The notes below the pieces were generated by a model. The model searched no databases. It worked only from the letters and a program-made list of their open reading frames with translations, and was not told the DNA's origin. The position numbers were made by a program, and so were the translations under genes. A DNA stretch of 63,131 bases, taken from the NCBI RefSeq assembly GCF_017676345.1, contig NZ_JAFFZM010000033.1, positions 1 through 63,131 of the forward strand. The letters are read 5' to 3'. Below, one piece after another: positions 55,658-63,131 of this stretch; positions within the stretch are counted from its first letter, which is position 1; every line of letters starts with the position of its first letter. Source of the stretch: Streptomyces smyrnaeus. GTDB lineage: Bacteria > Actinomycetota > Actinomycetes > Streptomycetales > Streptomycetaceae.

Positions 55658-55970
55658 GTAGCGCCTTCCCGAGAGTCTCGCCCGCGTCGGTCGGGCGCGG
55701 CCCTCTTACGTGGTCGGGCGCCGGCCCAGGCGCGGGCAGGGGTTTGGATGTTTATGCGGACCAAACCCTAGCCGACGCCATTTGGGGTCGCGCGGGGAGG
55801 GGGCGTAACGCGCCGCGCGCCACCCTGATGGGGTGGAATGCCGCCAGGCCACGCCCGAACTGACGCTGTGCAGGCCGGTTCCCGGCCGGTTGCCGGTCGG
55901 CTCCCGGCCCGCTCCGGGGCGGCCTTGGCGCCCGGTTCGCGCGGTGCGGGTGCGGCGGTAGCGTACAAGT
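55658..55970. promoter_or_regulatory. Divergent region between ctaC and the cysteine desulfurase gene
   Basis: 313 bases with no gene. It holds an 8-bp inverted repeat, GGGTTTGG (55740-55747) and CCAAACCC (55761-55768), in a locally A/T-richer patch (GATGTTTATGCGGA) suited to a promoter or operator for ctaC. Nearer the desulfurase gene there are imperfect GGCCGGTT/CCGG repeats (about 55869-55915). Confidence 0.4.
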
Positions 55971-57362
55971 GTGTCCTATTTCGATGCCGCCTCCTCGCTC
56001 CCGCTCCACCCCGTCGCCCGGCAGGCGCTGCTGGCGTCGGTGGACGAGGGCTGGGCCGATCCCGCCCGCCCACACCGGGAGGGCCGACGCGCGCGGATGC
56101 TGCTGGACGCGGCGCGCGAGACCGCGGCCGAGGCCGTCGGATGCCGCCCGGACGAACTGCGGTTCACCTCTTCGGGTACCCAGGCGCTGCACACCGGGAT
56201 CAGGGGGGTGCTGGCGGCGCGCCGCCGTGCCGGACGGCGGCTGGTCGTCTCGGCCGTCGAACACTCCGCCGTGCTGCACACCGCCGAGGCCCACGAGCGC
56301 TCCGGCGGCCTGGTGCGGGAGGTCGGCGTCGACCGCACGGGACGGGTGGAGGCACAGGAGTGGAAACAGGCGCTCGGCGAGGACTGCGCGCTGGCCTGTC
56401 TGCAGTCCGCCAACCATGAGGTCGGTACCGTCCAGCCGGTCGCGGAGGCCGCCGAGGCCTGCGCCGAGGCGGGCGTGCCGCTGCTGGTGGACGCGGCGCA
56501 GTCGCTGCCCTGGGGGCCCGTGGAGGGGCCGTGGTCGCTGCTGACCGGGAGCGCCCACAAGTGGGGCGGCCCGGCCGGGGTGGGGCTGCTCGCCGTCCGC
56601 AAGGGGGTGCGCTTCGCTCCGCCCGGGCCGGTGGACGAACGGGAGCGGGGGGCCGCGCCCGGGTTCGAGAACATCCCCGCCGTGGTCGCCGCCGCCGCCG
56701 CACTGCGGGCCGTACGGGCCGAGGCCGACGCGGAGGCCGCCCGGCTGCGGGCCCTCGTCGACCGGATCAGGGCCCGGGTGCCGGAGCTGGTGCCGGACAC
56801 CGAGGTCGTCGGCGACCCCGTACGGCGGCTCCCGCACCTGGTGACCTTCTCCTGTCTGTACGTGGACGGCGAGGCCCTGCTGCACGCGCTGGACACCGCC
56901 GGCTACTCGGTGTCCAGCGGCTCGTCGTGCACCTCCAGCACGCTGACCCCGAGCCATGTGCTGCGGGCCATGGGCGTGCTGTCCGAGGGCAACGTGCGGG
57001 TGTCGCTGCCCCCGGGGACGGCCGAGAGCGAGGTGGACCGGTTCCTGGAGGCGCTGCCCGGGGCCGTCGAGGGTGTACGCGCACACCTGGGCATCGGCGC
57101 CCGGGCCGAGCCCGCCGACCGCGGCGCGGCGGAGGCGGAGGTCACCGTCGACGCGCGGGGCAAGCTGTGCCCGCTGCCCGTGATCGAGCTGGCCAAGGTG
57201 ATCGAGGACGTGCCCGCCGGGGGCGTCGTCCGGGTGCTCGCCGACGACGAGGCCGCCCGGCTCGACATCCCGGCCTGGTGCGAGATGACGGGGCACGCCT
57301 TCGAAGGGGTGGAGGGCGTCGAGTACCGGGTGCGGCGCACGGCACCCCGTCGCGGGGCGTGA
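55971..57362 (+). CDS. Cysteine desulfurase fused to TusA-family sulfur carrier domain
   Basis: 463 aa, GTG start. Residues 1-370 are a NifS/IscS-like fold-type I PLP enzyme: TGSAHKWGGPAGVG with the PLP Lys and SSGSSCTSS with the active-site Cys. Residues about 385-460 are a TusA-like domain with RGKLCPLPVIELAKVI, whose CPxP Cys carries persulfide. The fusion suggests direct handover of sulfur from the desulfurase to the carrier, for Fe-S clusters, thiolation or cofactor synthesis. It is conserved at this position beside ctaC in streptomycetes. Confidence 0.92.
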   Translation: MSYFDAASSLPLHPVARQALLASVDEGWADPARPHREGRRARMLLDAARETAAEAVGCRPDELRFTSSGTQALHTGIRGVLAARRRAGRRLVVSAVEHSAVLHTAEAHERSGGLVREVGVDRTGRVEAQEWKQALGEDCALACLQSANHEVGTVQPVAEAAEACAEAGVPLLVDAAQSLPWGPVEGPWSLLTGSAHKWGGPAGVGLLAVRKGVRFAPPGPVDERERGAAPGFENIPAVVAAAAALRAVRAEADAEAARLRALVDRIRARVPELVPDTEVVGDPVRRLPHLVTFSCLYVDGEALLHALDTAGYSVSSGSSCTSSTLTPSHVLRAMGVLSEGNVRVSLPPGTAESEVDRFLEALPGAVEGVRAHLGIGARAEPADRGAAEAEVTVDARGKLCPLPVIELAKVIEDVPAGGVVRVLADDEAARLDIPAWCEMTGHAFEGVEGVEYRVRRTAPRRGA

Positions 57363-57390
57363 CCGGGCGGGGCGTGACCGCGCGGGGCGC

Positions 57391-58281
57391 TCACAGAAAG
57401 GCTCCCGAGGGGATGTAAGGGGTCGGGGGGCGCAGGCCGCGGAAGCAGACGAAGCCCTCGGCGCGCAGCTCCAGCCCGGCCCGGAGCCCGACGTCCACGG
57501 CCCACTGCTGCTCGGCGGTGATGTCGTGCACCTCCACCGCGACGCCCTCCCCCACCCCGAGCAGCGCCGCGCTCAGCACCCGGGTGGCGAGCCGTCGCGA
57601 GGTGGCGCCCAGCAGGGCGACCTTGGCGCCGTCGGAGTCGTCGCCGATGTAGCAGTAGCCGCTGCCGGCCAGGTCGTCCGCGACGACCAGCCGGTGGTGC
57701 CGCAGCAGAAAGTCGTGGTCGGGCCCGTGGGCGCCGCCCCGCAGCCGCCGGTCGACGGAGTCGAGCAGGTCCCGGTCGCGCGGGCCGCCCTCGACCGCGG
57801 CGCCCTCGACCTTGCCCAGCCCCGCCCGGTCGACGACGCCGCGCATCCGGATGGTGGGGTGCAGTGCGAATCCGGCCTGCCGGTACACCCGGGCGGCGGC
57901 GGGGTGCCGGGAGCAGCAGATGATGCCGCGCAGGCAGCCGCGTCCGTACTCCAGCGTGCGCTGCAGCAGTGCGCTTCCGACCCCCTTGCCCTGGACCCCG
58001 GGCAGGACGGCCAGCAGCGCCAGGCCCCAGGTGCCCTCGCGGATGTGGGACTGGGCCACGCCGATGGCCTGGCCGGTCCGGTCCTCGGCCAGCCAGCTGC
58101 CCGCCGGGTCGTGCCGGACGATGTGCAGGATCTTCTCCCGGCTGCGCGCCGCACGTGCCGCCGAGGGCGGGTTCGGCGGAGTGTCGCCCTTGAGGGCGTG
58201 CGAGGCCCCGAACGCCGCCTCGGCCAGCTTCCGTACGGTCTCCGCGTCGTCCTGGGTGTCCCTGACCGGTCGCAGCAGCAT
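57391..58281 (-). CDS. GNAT-family acetyltransferase
   Basis: 296 aa from the ATG at 58281. The N-terminal GNAT domain has VLPGVQGKGVGSALLQRTLEYG (acetyl-CoA loop) and PAAARVYRQAGF. The C-terminal half, with VALLGATSRRLATRVL, may be a second degenerate GNAT lobe. Substrate unknown. Convergent with the desulfurase gene (28 bases apart) and downstream of nadA. Confidence 0.85.
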   Translation of the reverse strand: MLLRPVRDTQDDAETVRKLAEAAFGASHALKGDTPPNPPSAARAARSREKILHIVRHDPAGSWLAEDRTGQAIGVAQSHIREGTWGLALLAVLPGVQGKGVGSALLQRTLEYGRGCLRGIICCSRHPAAARVYRQAGFALHPTIRMRGVVDRAGLGKVEGAAVEGGPRDRDLLDSVDRRLRGGAHGPDHDFLLRHHRLVVADDLAGSGYCYIGDDSDGAKVALLGATSRRLATRVLSAALLGVGEGVAVEVHDITAEQQWAVDVGLRAGLELRAEGFVCFRGLRPPTPYIPSGAFL

Positions 58282-58330
58282 CCACGCACCGTACGGCGCT
58301 GCCAGGGGCCGCCTCAACGGAGTTGCTGGG

Positions 58331-59509
58331 CTACGGGAGGGCCAGCATGCGCTCCAGCGCCAGCTTGGCGTACTTCTCCGTCTCCGCGTCGACCTCGATC
58401 CGGTTGACGACGTTGCCGTCGGCCAGCGACTCCAGGGCCCACACCAGGTGCGGCAGGTCGATGCGGTTCATCGTCGAGCAGAAGCAGACGGTGCGGTCGA
58501 GGAAGACGATCTCCTTGTCCTCGGCGGCGAAGCGGTTGGCCAGCCGCCGTACGAGGTTGAGTTCGGTGCCCACGGCCCACTTGGAGCCGGCGGGAGCAGC
58601 TTCCAGGGCCTTGATGATGTACTCCGTGGAGCCGACCTGGTCCGCCGCGGCGACGACCTCGTGCTTGCACTCGGGGTGCACCAGCACATTGACGCCCGGG
58701 ATGCGCTCGCGCACCTCGCGCACCGACTCCAGCGAGAAGCGGCCGTGCACCGAGCAGTGGCCGCGCCACAGGATCATCTTGGCGTCACGCAGCTGCTGCG
58801 TGGTCAGACCGCCGTTCGGCTTGTGCGGGTTGTAGACGACGCAGTCGTCCAGCGTCATGCCCATCTCCCGCACGGCGGTGTTGCGGCCGAGGTGCTGGTC
58901 GGGGAGGAAGAGCACCTTCTCCCCTTCGCCGAAGGCCCACTCCAGGGCCCGTTTGGCGTTGGAGGAGGTGCATATGGTGCCGCCGTGCCGGCCGGTGAAC
59001 GCCTTGATGTCGGCGGAGGAGTTCATGTAGGAGACCGGGACGGTGGTGTCGGCGACCCCGGCCTCGATCAGGACCTCCCAGCACTCGGCCACCTGTTCGG
59101 CGCTGGCCATGTCCGCCATCGAGCAGCCGGCCGCCAGGTCGGGGAGGACGACCTGCTGGGCCTGGGAGGTGAGGATGTCGGCGGACTCGGCCATGAAGTG
59201 CACGCCGCAGAAGACGATGTACTCGGCCTCGGGGCGGGCCGCGGCGTCCCGGGCCAGCTTGAAGGAGTCACCGGTCACATCGGCGAACTCGATGACCTCG
59301 TCGCGCTGGTAGTGGTGGCCGAGCACGAAGACGCGGTCGCCGAGCTTCTCCTTGGCGGCGCGCGCACGGGCCACCAGGTCCGGGTCGGAGGGGGCGGGAA
59401 GGTCGCCGGGGCACTCGACTCCGCGCTCGCTCTTGGGATCGGCCTCACGGCCGAGCAGCAGCAGTGCGAGCGGGGTCGGCTGTACGTCCAGCGGCTGGGC
59501 GGCACTCAC
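58331..59509 (-). CDS. nadA: Quinolinate synthase A
   Basis: 392 aa, GTG start with AAAGGG upstream. Condenses iminoaspartate with dihydroxyacetone phosphate to quinolinate in NAD synthesis; a [4Fe-4S] enzyme. Family segments: LGHHYQRDEVIEFAD, VFCGVHFMAESAD, AGCSMADM, HPECKHEVV and CFCSTMNR, including the cluster cysteines. nadB and nadC are not in the window. A nested inverted repeat 65-100 bases upstream may be an operator. Confidence 0.96.
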   Translation of the reverse strand: MSAAQPLDVQPTPLALLLLGREADPKSERGVECPGDLPAPSDPDLVARARAAKEKLGDRVFVLGHHYQRDEVIEFADVTGDSFKLARDAAARPEAEYIVFCGVHFMAESADILTSQAQQVVLPDLAAGCSMADMASAEQVAECWEVLIEAGVADTTVPVSYMNSSADIKAFTGRHGGTICTSSNAKRALEWAFGEGEKVLFLPDQHLGRNTAVREMGMTLDDCVVYNPHKPNGGLTTQQLRDAKMILWRGHCSVHGRFSLESVREVRERIPGVNVLVHPECKHEVVAAADQVGSTEYIIKALEAAPAGSKWAVGTELNLVRRLANRFAAEDKEIVFLDRTVCFCSTMNRIDLPHLVWALESLADGNVVNRIEVDAETEKYAKLALERMLALP

Positions 59510-59573
59510 AGGACCAGCCCTTTCTGTGGCTCGGTTCGACGCTCGGGTACGGCTCCGCGTCGGATTCTCGTCT

Positions 59574-59610
59574 AAGTGACGTTATCTATCATAACCGCTT
59601 CATGTCACTT
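59574..59610 (-). promoter_or_regulatory. Nested inverted repeat upstream of nadA
   Basis: AAGTGAC (59574-59580) and GTCACTT (59604-59610) form a perfect outer pair around an inner palindrome GTTAT-CTATC-ATAAC (59581-59595). A third AAGTGAC is at 59672-59678. The A/T-rich centre in a G/C-rich genome and the place upstream of nadA suggest a transcription factor site, for example for an NAD-responsive repressor. The regulator is unknown. Confidence 0.5.
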
Positions 59611-59757
59611 TGACGATGGCCATCGCGTCGATGTGACGCATTCCCAGTCGCTCCGGCTGTGTGCGAGCATGAAGTGACCACTCCTGGAATGAATCCGGGA
59701 TGCCGTCGGTTGAGCCGACGGTAAGAGAGCAGTCCGTACAACCCGGGAGAGAAGCAG

Positions 59758-60111
59758 ATGTCCGTTTCGGACGAGACCGCTGTAAGCGAGGGCATCATCC
59801 TGTCCGACGCCGCCGCGGCGAAGGTCAAGAGCCTGCTTGAGCAGGAAGGCCGCGAAGACCTGGCGCTGCGCGTCGCCGTCCAGCCGGGTGGCTGCTCCGG
59901 CCTGCGGTACCAGCTCTTCTTCGACGAGCGCTCGCTCGACGGCGACGTGGTCAAGGATTTCGACGGCGTCAAGGTCGTCACCGACCGGATGAGCGCCCCC
60001 TACCTCGGCGGCGCCTCCATCGACTTCGTCGACACCATCGAGAAGCAGGGCTTCACGATCGACAACCCGAACGCCACCGGCTCCTGCGCCTGTGGCGACT
60101 CCTTCAACTGA
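59758..60111 (+). CDS. erpA: Iron-sulfur cluster insertion protein (HesB/IscA family)
   Basis: 117 aa, ATG with GGGAG upstream. A-type Fe-S carrier: GGCSGL and the C-terminal SCACGDSF provide the three conserved cysteines (CGCG-type end, here CAC). Delivers clusters to apo-proteins. Divergent from nadA, whose product needs such a cluster. A short hairpin (CCGTCGG/CCGACGG, 59703-59721) lies in its leader. Confidence 0.95.
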   Translation: MSVSDETAVSEGIILSDAAAAKVKSLLEQEGREDLALRVAVQPGGCSGLRYQLFFDERSLDGDVVKDFDGVKVVTDRMSAPYLGGASIDFVDTIEKQGFTIDNPNATGSCACGDSFN

Positions 60112-60150
60112 GCCACCCGCGGTCGGCCGCTGCCGGCCGACCGAAGCCGT

Positions 60151-60196
60151 GACAAGGGCGGCGGACTCCCCCCACCAGGAGTCCGCCGCCCTTGTC
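60151..60196. terminator. Bidirectional terminator
   Basis: Perfect 19-bp stem (arms 60151-60169 and 60178-60196) with an 8-base loop, between erpA and the convergent membrane-anchored protein gene. Confidence 0.88.
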
Positions 60197-60216
60197 GTTC
60201 CCGGGAGCGGCGCCGG

Positions 60217-61608
60217 TCACTTACGGGGCAGCTGCTTGCCGTCCCGCACGTCCAGCACCTTGCGGTCGCCCAGCTTCTTGTCGAGCTCCACCTCGACCGT
60301 CTGCCGCTTGGCGATCTTGACGCAGACGTTCTTGCCATCCTTCTTCTTCTCAGCCTCGATCCTGACCTTCACCTCGGAGCCGGACTCCTCGGCGGTGGCC
60401 TTGTAGGTGTCGCACACCCCGCCCCAGAAGGTCAGCTTCAGGGTGCGGCCCGCCACCCGGTAGGACTCGGCAGCCTGTACGGCCTTCGCACCGCCCGAGC
60501 CGACATCGCCGCTGCCCGGCTTCCCGGGGTGACCGGAGGTCTTCGAGGGCTTGAGATGCTCCGGCTTCACCGCCGGATGGGTGACCTCCATATCACCGCC
60601 ACCGGGCCGCTTCACCTCGTAGATCCACGCCGGTACGAGCAGCGGCTTGCCGTGCGAGCGCTCCAGCGAGAGCCCGAAGACCGCGTCGCCGATCTTCGTC
60701 GGCTCCTTCCCCTGCTCGCCCTCGCCCGCGTGACCGCCCCGCGACTGGCTCGCCTTGTTCAACTGGTCCAGCGTCGCCGTGGCGCTCTGCACCGGGTAGA
60801 CCGCGCCCTTGCGGGTCTGGTTCCAGCTGCCCTGTGCCCGGGTGACGGACCCCTTGTCGTCCACCACGAAAGTGCTGTCCCAGCCGTGCGTCGGCATGCC
60901 GGCGACCTTGGGCGAGGCGGTGACCGTACGGGTGCCGCCGACCGCCGATCCGGCGTCCAGCTCGGCGTCCTTGAGACCGAGAGCGCGCAGTGCCGGGCGT
61001 ACCGCATCCTTCGCCTCGGCGGCGGAGAGGGGCTTTCCGCCCGGTGCAGGATCGGGCTCGGCGTCCAGCGGAACGGTGTCGCCGTTCTGGTACGTCCACG
61101 CGCCGCCGGCGCCTCCACGCTCCGCGGTCAGCCGGGGACCCTTGCCCTGGCCGCCACCCGCCTGCCAGCGGCCCTCCTCGGCCTTGACGCCGCCCTTGAC
61201 CTTCAGCGCCTCGGCAAGCTTTGCCACCTGCCCCCGGCTCACGTCGTGCCCGGGCTTGCGGACGGCCGCGGACTCGGGGCCGTCCGGCAGCTCGCCCTCG
61301 GCGCGATAGCCCCGCGGACCCATCGGCTCACCGGGGGCGATGCCCTCACCGCTGTCCCGCGCCGAGGTGGCGGTGCCGTCCAGCGCCAGCTTCGGAGGCC
61401 CGTCGGCGCGCTCGCCGCCCGCCGCGTTGTCCGAGCCGGCACCCCGGCCCGACCCGCCCGTATCACCGTCGAAGGCGGAGGACGCCCAGTACGCGCCGCC
61501 CCCGCCCGCCACCAGGACCGCGGCGGCCACAGCGACGACGGAGAGCTGCCGCCGCCTGCTCCGGGGCGCCGGCCGGCCCTCGGTCTCGGAGGACTGGTCT
61601 GTACTCAC
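60217..61608 (-). CDS. Membrane-anchored extracellular protein, function unknown
   Basis: 463 aa from a GTG at 61608 with AGGAG 8 bases upstream. A basic, Arg-rich N-terminus precedes one membrane segment (LSVVAVAAAVLVAGGGGAYWAS), then a Gly/Ser-rich linker and a large soluble domain with scattered Gly- and Lys-rich stretches. No catalytic motif recognised. The conserved position next to erpA/nadA in streptomycetes suggests a core, non-mobile gene. Two cysteines near the C-terminus (GVCDTYK, NVCVKI) could form a disulfide. Confidence 0.8.
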   Translation of the reverse strand: MSTDQSSETEGRPAPRSRRRQLSVVAVAAAVLVAGGGGAYWASSAFDGDTGGSGRGAGSDNAAGGERADGPPKLALDGTATSARDSGEGIAPGEPMGPRGYRAEGELPDGPESAAVRKPGHDVSRGQVAKLAEALKVKGGVKAEEGRWQAGGGQGKGPRLTAERGGAGGAWTYQNGDTVPLDAEPDPAPGGKPLSAAEAKDAVRPALRALGLKDAELDAGSAVGGTRTVTASPKVAGMPTHGWDSTFVVDDKGSVTRAQGSWNQTRKGAVYPVQSATATLDQLNKASQSRGGHAGEGEQGKEPTKIGDAVFGLSLERSHGKPLLVPAWIYEVKRPGGGDMEVTHPAVKPEHLKPSKTSGHPGKPGSGDVGSGGAKAVQAAESYRVAGRTLKLTFWGGVCDTYKATAEESGSEVKVRIEAEKKKDGKNVCVKIAKRQTVEVELDKKLGDRKVLDVRDGKQLPRK

Positions 61609-61750
61609 CGAAAACTCCTTTGGCTCCGCGTCCACGAGGCCCCTGCGCGAGGGGGGGGCTCCCGCCCTCCCTCGTGCGGGGGACGTGAGTGGGACGGCCC
61701 CCGGAAGCGGACGGTTCCCGACCGGGGCTCCGCGACGCGGCCGGGGCCGA

Positions 61751-61981
61751 TCAGTCGCCGTACTCGGACATCCCGTCCAGCAGCCGCGCGGAGCGCACCG
61801 GCACACGGACGCCGTGCAACGACGAGAACGCGACAGGGCGCCGCTCCTGGGGCACCGCGCACGCGGCGGTCCAGTGCGGAACCATCCGTGCGCAGTCGCC
61901 GAGCAGTTGTTCCATCGACTCATGCTCGACGTATTCGGCCGGGAAAGGCGCTGTTTTCCACATGAGGATCACGCTACGCAT
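61751..61981 (-). CDS. Small hypothetical protein
   Basis: Up to 76 aa; starts at 61981 (MRSVILMWK) or 61963 (MWKTAPFPAEYVEHE). Codon bias supports coding and the residues are non-repetitive (HESMEQLLGDCARMVPHW). No known domain recognised. Divergent from the PfkB kinase gene. Confidence 0.55.
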   Translation of the reverse strand: MRSVILMWKTAPFPAEYVEHESMEQLLGDCARMVPHWTAACAVPQERRPVAFSSLHGVRVPVRSARLLDGMSEYGD

Positions 61982-62125
61982 CGGATGAGCTGCCCGGAAG
62001 ACCCTACTATGAGGTAGTTGTGTCCTGTTCGACTCCGGGGACCCAGCGGGTAGCGTGGCGAGCGCCTTTCCCTCGTGCGCTGGGCGTACGGGGGTACCCG
62101 ATGTCTCTCAGGAGCAGAATTCGTC

Positions 62126-63100
62126 GTGCGTATCGCAGTCTGCGGCTCCATCGCAAACGACCACCTGATGACCTTCCCGGGGCGCTTCTCCGACCAACTG
62201 GTCGCCGACCAGTTGCACACGGTCTCGCTCTCCTTCCTCGTCGACCGCCTCGACATCCGCCGAGGCGGCGTCGGCGCCAACATCGCCTTCGGCATGGGAC
62301 AACTCGGCGTCCGGCCGGTCCTCGTCGGCGCGGCGGGAGAGGACTTCGAGGAATACCGCGCCTGGCTCGAACGCCACGGCGTGGACACGGAGTCCGTGCA
62401 CATCTCCGAAGTCGCGCACACCGCACGGTTCGTCTGCACCACGGACGCGGACAACAACCAGATCGGCTCGTTCTACACCGGCGCCATGAGCGAGGCCCGG
62501 AACATCGAACTCCAGCACGTCGCCGACCGCGTCGGCCGACTCGACCTGGTGCTCATCGGGGCCGACGACCCCGAGGGCATGATGCGCCACACCGAGGAGT
62601 GCCGCACCCGCGGCATCCCCTTCGCCGCCGACTACTCGCAGCAGATCGCGCGCATGGACGGCGAGGGCATCCGCAACCTCACCGACGGCGCCACCTATCT
62701 CTTCTCGAACGAGTACGAGAAGGAACTGATCGAGACCAAGACCGGCTGGAGCGACGAGGAAGTCCTCCAGCGGGTCGGTACCCGCGTCACCACGCTCGGC
62801 AAGAAGGGCGCCCGCATCGACCGGGCGGGCCAGGAGCCGATCGTGGTCGGCGTCGCCGAGGAGAAGCAGAAGGCCGACCCCACGGGGGTCGGCGACGCCT
62901 TCCGCGCCGGGTTCCTCTCCGGGCTCGCCTGGGGCGTCAGCCTGGAGCGGGCCGCGCAGGTCGGGTGCATGCTGGCGACTCTCGTCGTGGAGACGGTGGG
63001 TACGCAGGAGTACGAGTTGAAGCGCGTGCACTTCATGGAGCGCTTCACCAAGGCCTACGGCCATGATGCCGCCACCGAAGTGCAGGCCCACCTCTCCTGA
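62126..63100 (+). CDS. PfkB-family carbohydrate/nucleoside kinase
   Basis: 324 aa from a GTG at 62126 (VRIAVCGSIANDHL) with AGGAG about 12 bases upstream. PfkB signatures: RRGGVGANIAFGMGQLG in the N-terminal half and KADPTGVGDAFRAGFLSGLAWG with the catalytic Asp. Closest in look to adenosine kinase-like members; the substrate (adenosine, ribose or another sugar) is not certain. The stop is 31 bases from the window end. Confidence 0.92.
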   Translation: MRIAVCGSIANDHLMTFPGRFSDQLVADQLHTVSLSFLVDRLDIRRGGVGANIAFGMGQLGVRPVLVGAAGEDFEEYRAWLERHGVDTESVHISEVAHTARFVCTTDADNNQIGSFYTGAMSEARNIELQHVADRVGRLDLVLIGADDPEGMMRHTEECRTRGIPFAADYSQQIARMDGEGIRNLTDGATYLFSNEYEKELIETKTGWSDEEVLQRVGTRVTTLGKKGARIDRAGQEPIVVGVAEEKQKADPTGVGDAFRAGFLSGLAWGVSLERAAQVGCMLATLVVETVGTQEYELKRVHFMERFTKAYGHDAATEVQAHLS

Positions 63101-63131
63101 GGGTCCAATACGGGGAGGGGGCCCGCCTGGG

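Noticed and set aside
61651..61658. G8 tract upstream of the membrane-anchored protein gene
   Set aside because: Lies in a leader in G/C-rich DNA; no reason to call it a phase-variable switch.
1..63131. CRISPR arrays, tRNA/rRNA genes, integrase or transposase genes
   Set aside because: Looked for in intergenic regions and island edges; nothing with the required repeat periodicity, cloverleaf or catalytic motif was seen.

Overview
The window is high-GC actinobacterial DNA, almost certainly Streptomyces or a close relative. This is inferred from strong G/C bias at third codon positions, frequent GTG starts, AGGAGG-type ribosome binding sites, XRE/DUF5753 plus DUF397 gene pairs, and a qcrCAB-ctaCDF-nadA-erpA block laid out as in streptomycetes. 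No rRNA, tRNA, CRISPR array or intact insertion sequence was seen.

Region 1 (1-10134, minus strand) is a nitrate assimilation operon read right to left. It encodes a nitrate transporter (narK), the molybdopterin nitrate reductase, a separate FAD/[2Fe-2S] electron-transfer subunit, NADH nitrite reductase (nirB, nirD), a uroporphyrinogen-III synthase fused to a winged-helix DNA-binding domain, and a CbiX-like sirohydrochlorin chelatase cut by the left edge. The last two would supply the siroheme NirB needs. Most junctions overlap by about 4 bases or are nearly abutting. A four-half-site GlnR-like operator lies just upstream of narK. Next come a LysR regulator, a small zinc-ribbon protein and an EamA exporter (10134-12280).

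Region 2 (about 12.3-44.2 kb) is a defence island. Its core is a complete Phage Growth Limitation/BREX type 2 system: pglW (NERD plus kinase), pglX (N6-adenine methyltransferase), pglY (ATPase), pglZ (phosphatase fold), brxD and brxHI. Several additions stand out. A second PglX paralogue precedes pglW and has GEPPY where the catalytic NPPY should be. A divergent two-gene module pairs an OLD-like ABC ATPase with a DUF4276/TOPRIM-like protein. A WhiJ/AbaA-like regulatory cluster (HATPase, XRE-DUF5753, two DUF397) sits between pglX and pglY. Between pglZ and brxD, on the opposite strand, lies a pair formed by a GmrS-like DUF262 protein whose HNH nuclease motif has decayed and a protein joining CBS domains to a C-terminal HEPN-type RNxxxH motif. 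This last pair is the best candidate for an undescribed system.

Region 3 (44.2-63.1 kb) is conserved core: a VOC protein, trpD, the cytochrome bc1 operon (qcrC-qcrA-qcrB) with ctaE, a receiver-like protein, an L,D-transpeptidase lipoprotein, the aa3 oxidase operon (ctaC-ctaD-ctaF), a cysteine desulfurase-TusA fusion, a GNAT protein, nadA, the Fe-S insertion protein ErpA, a secreted or anchored protein, a small hypothetical gene and a PfkB sugar/nucleoside kinase. The two respiratory operons together encode the bc1-aa3 branch. The desulfurase, ErpA and NadA (itself a 4Fe-4S enzyme) are functionally linked through Fe-S metabolism.
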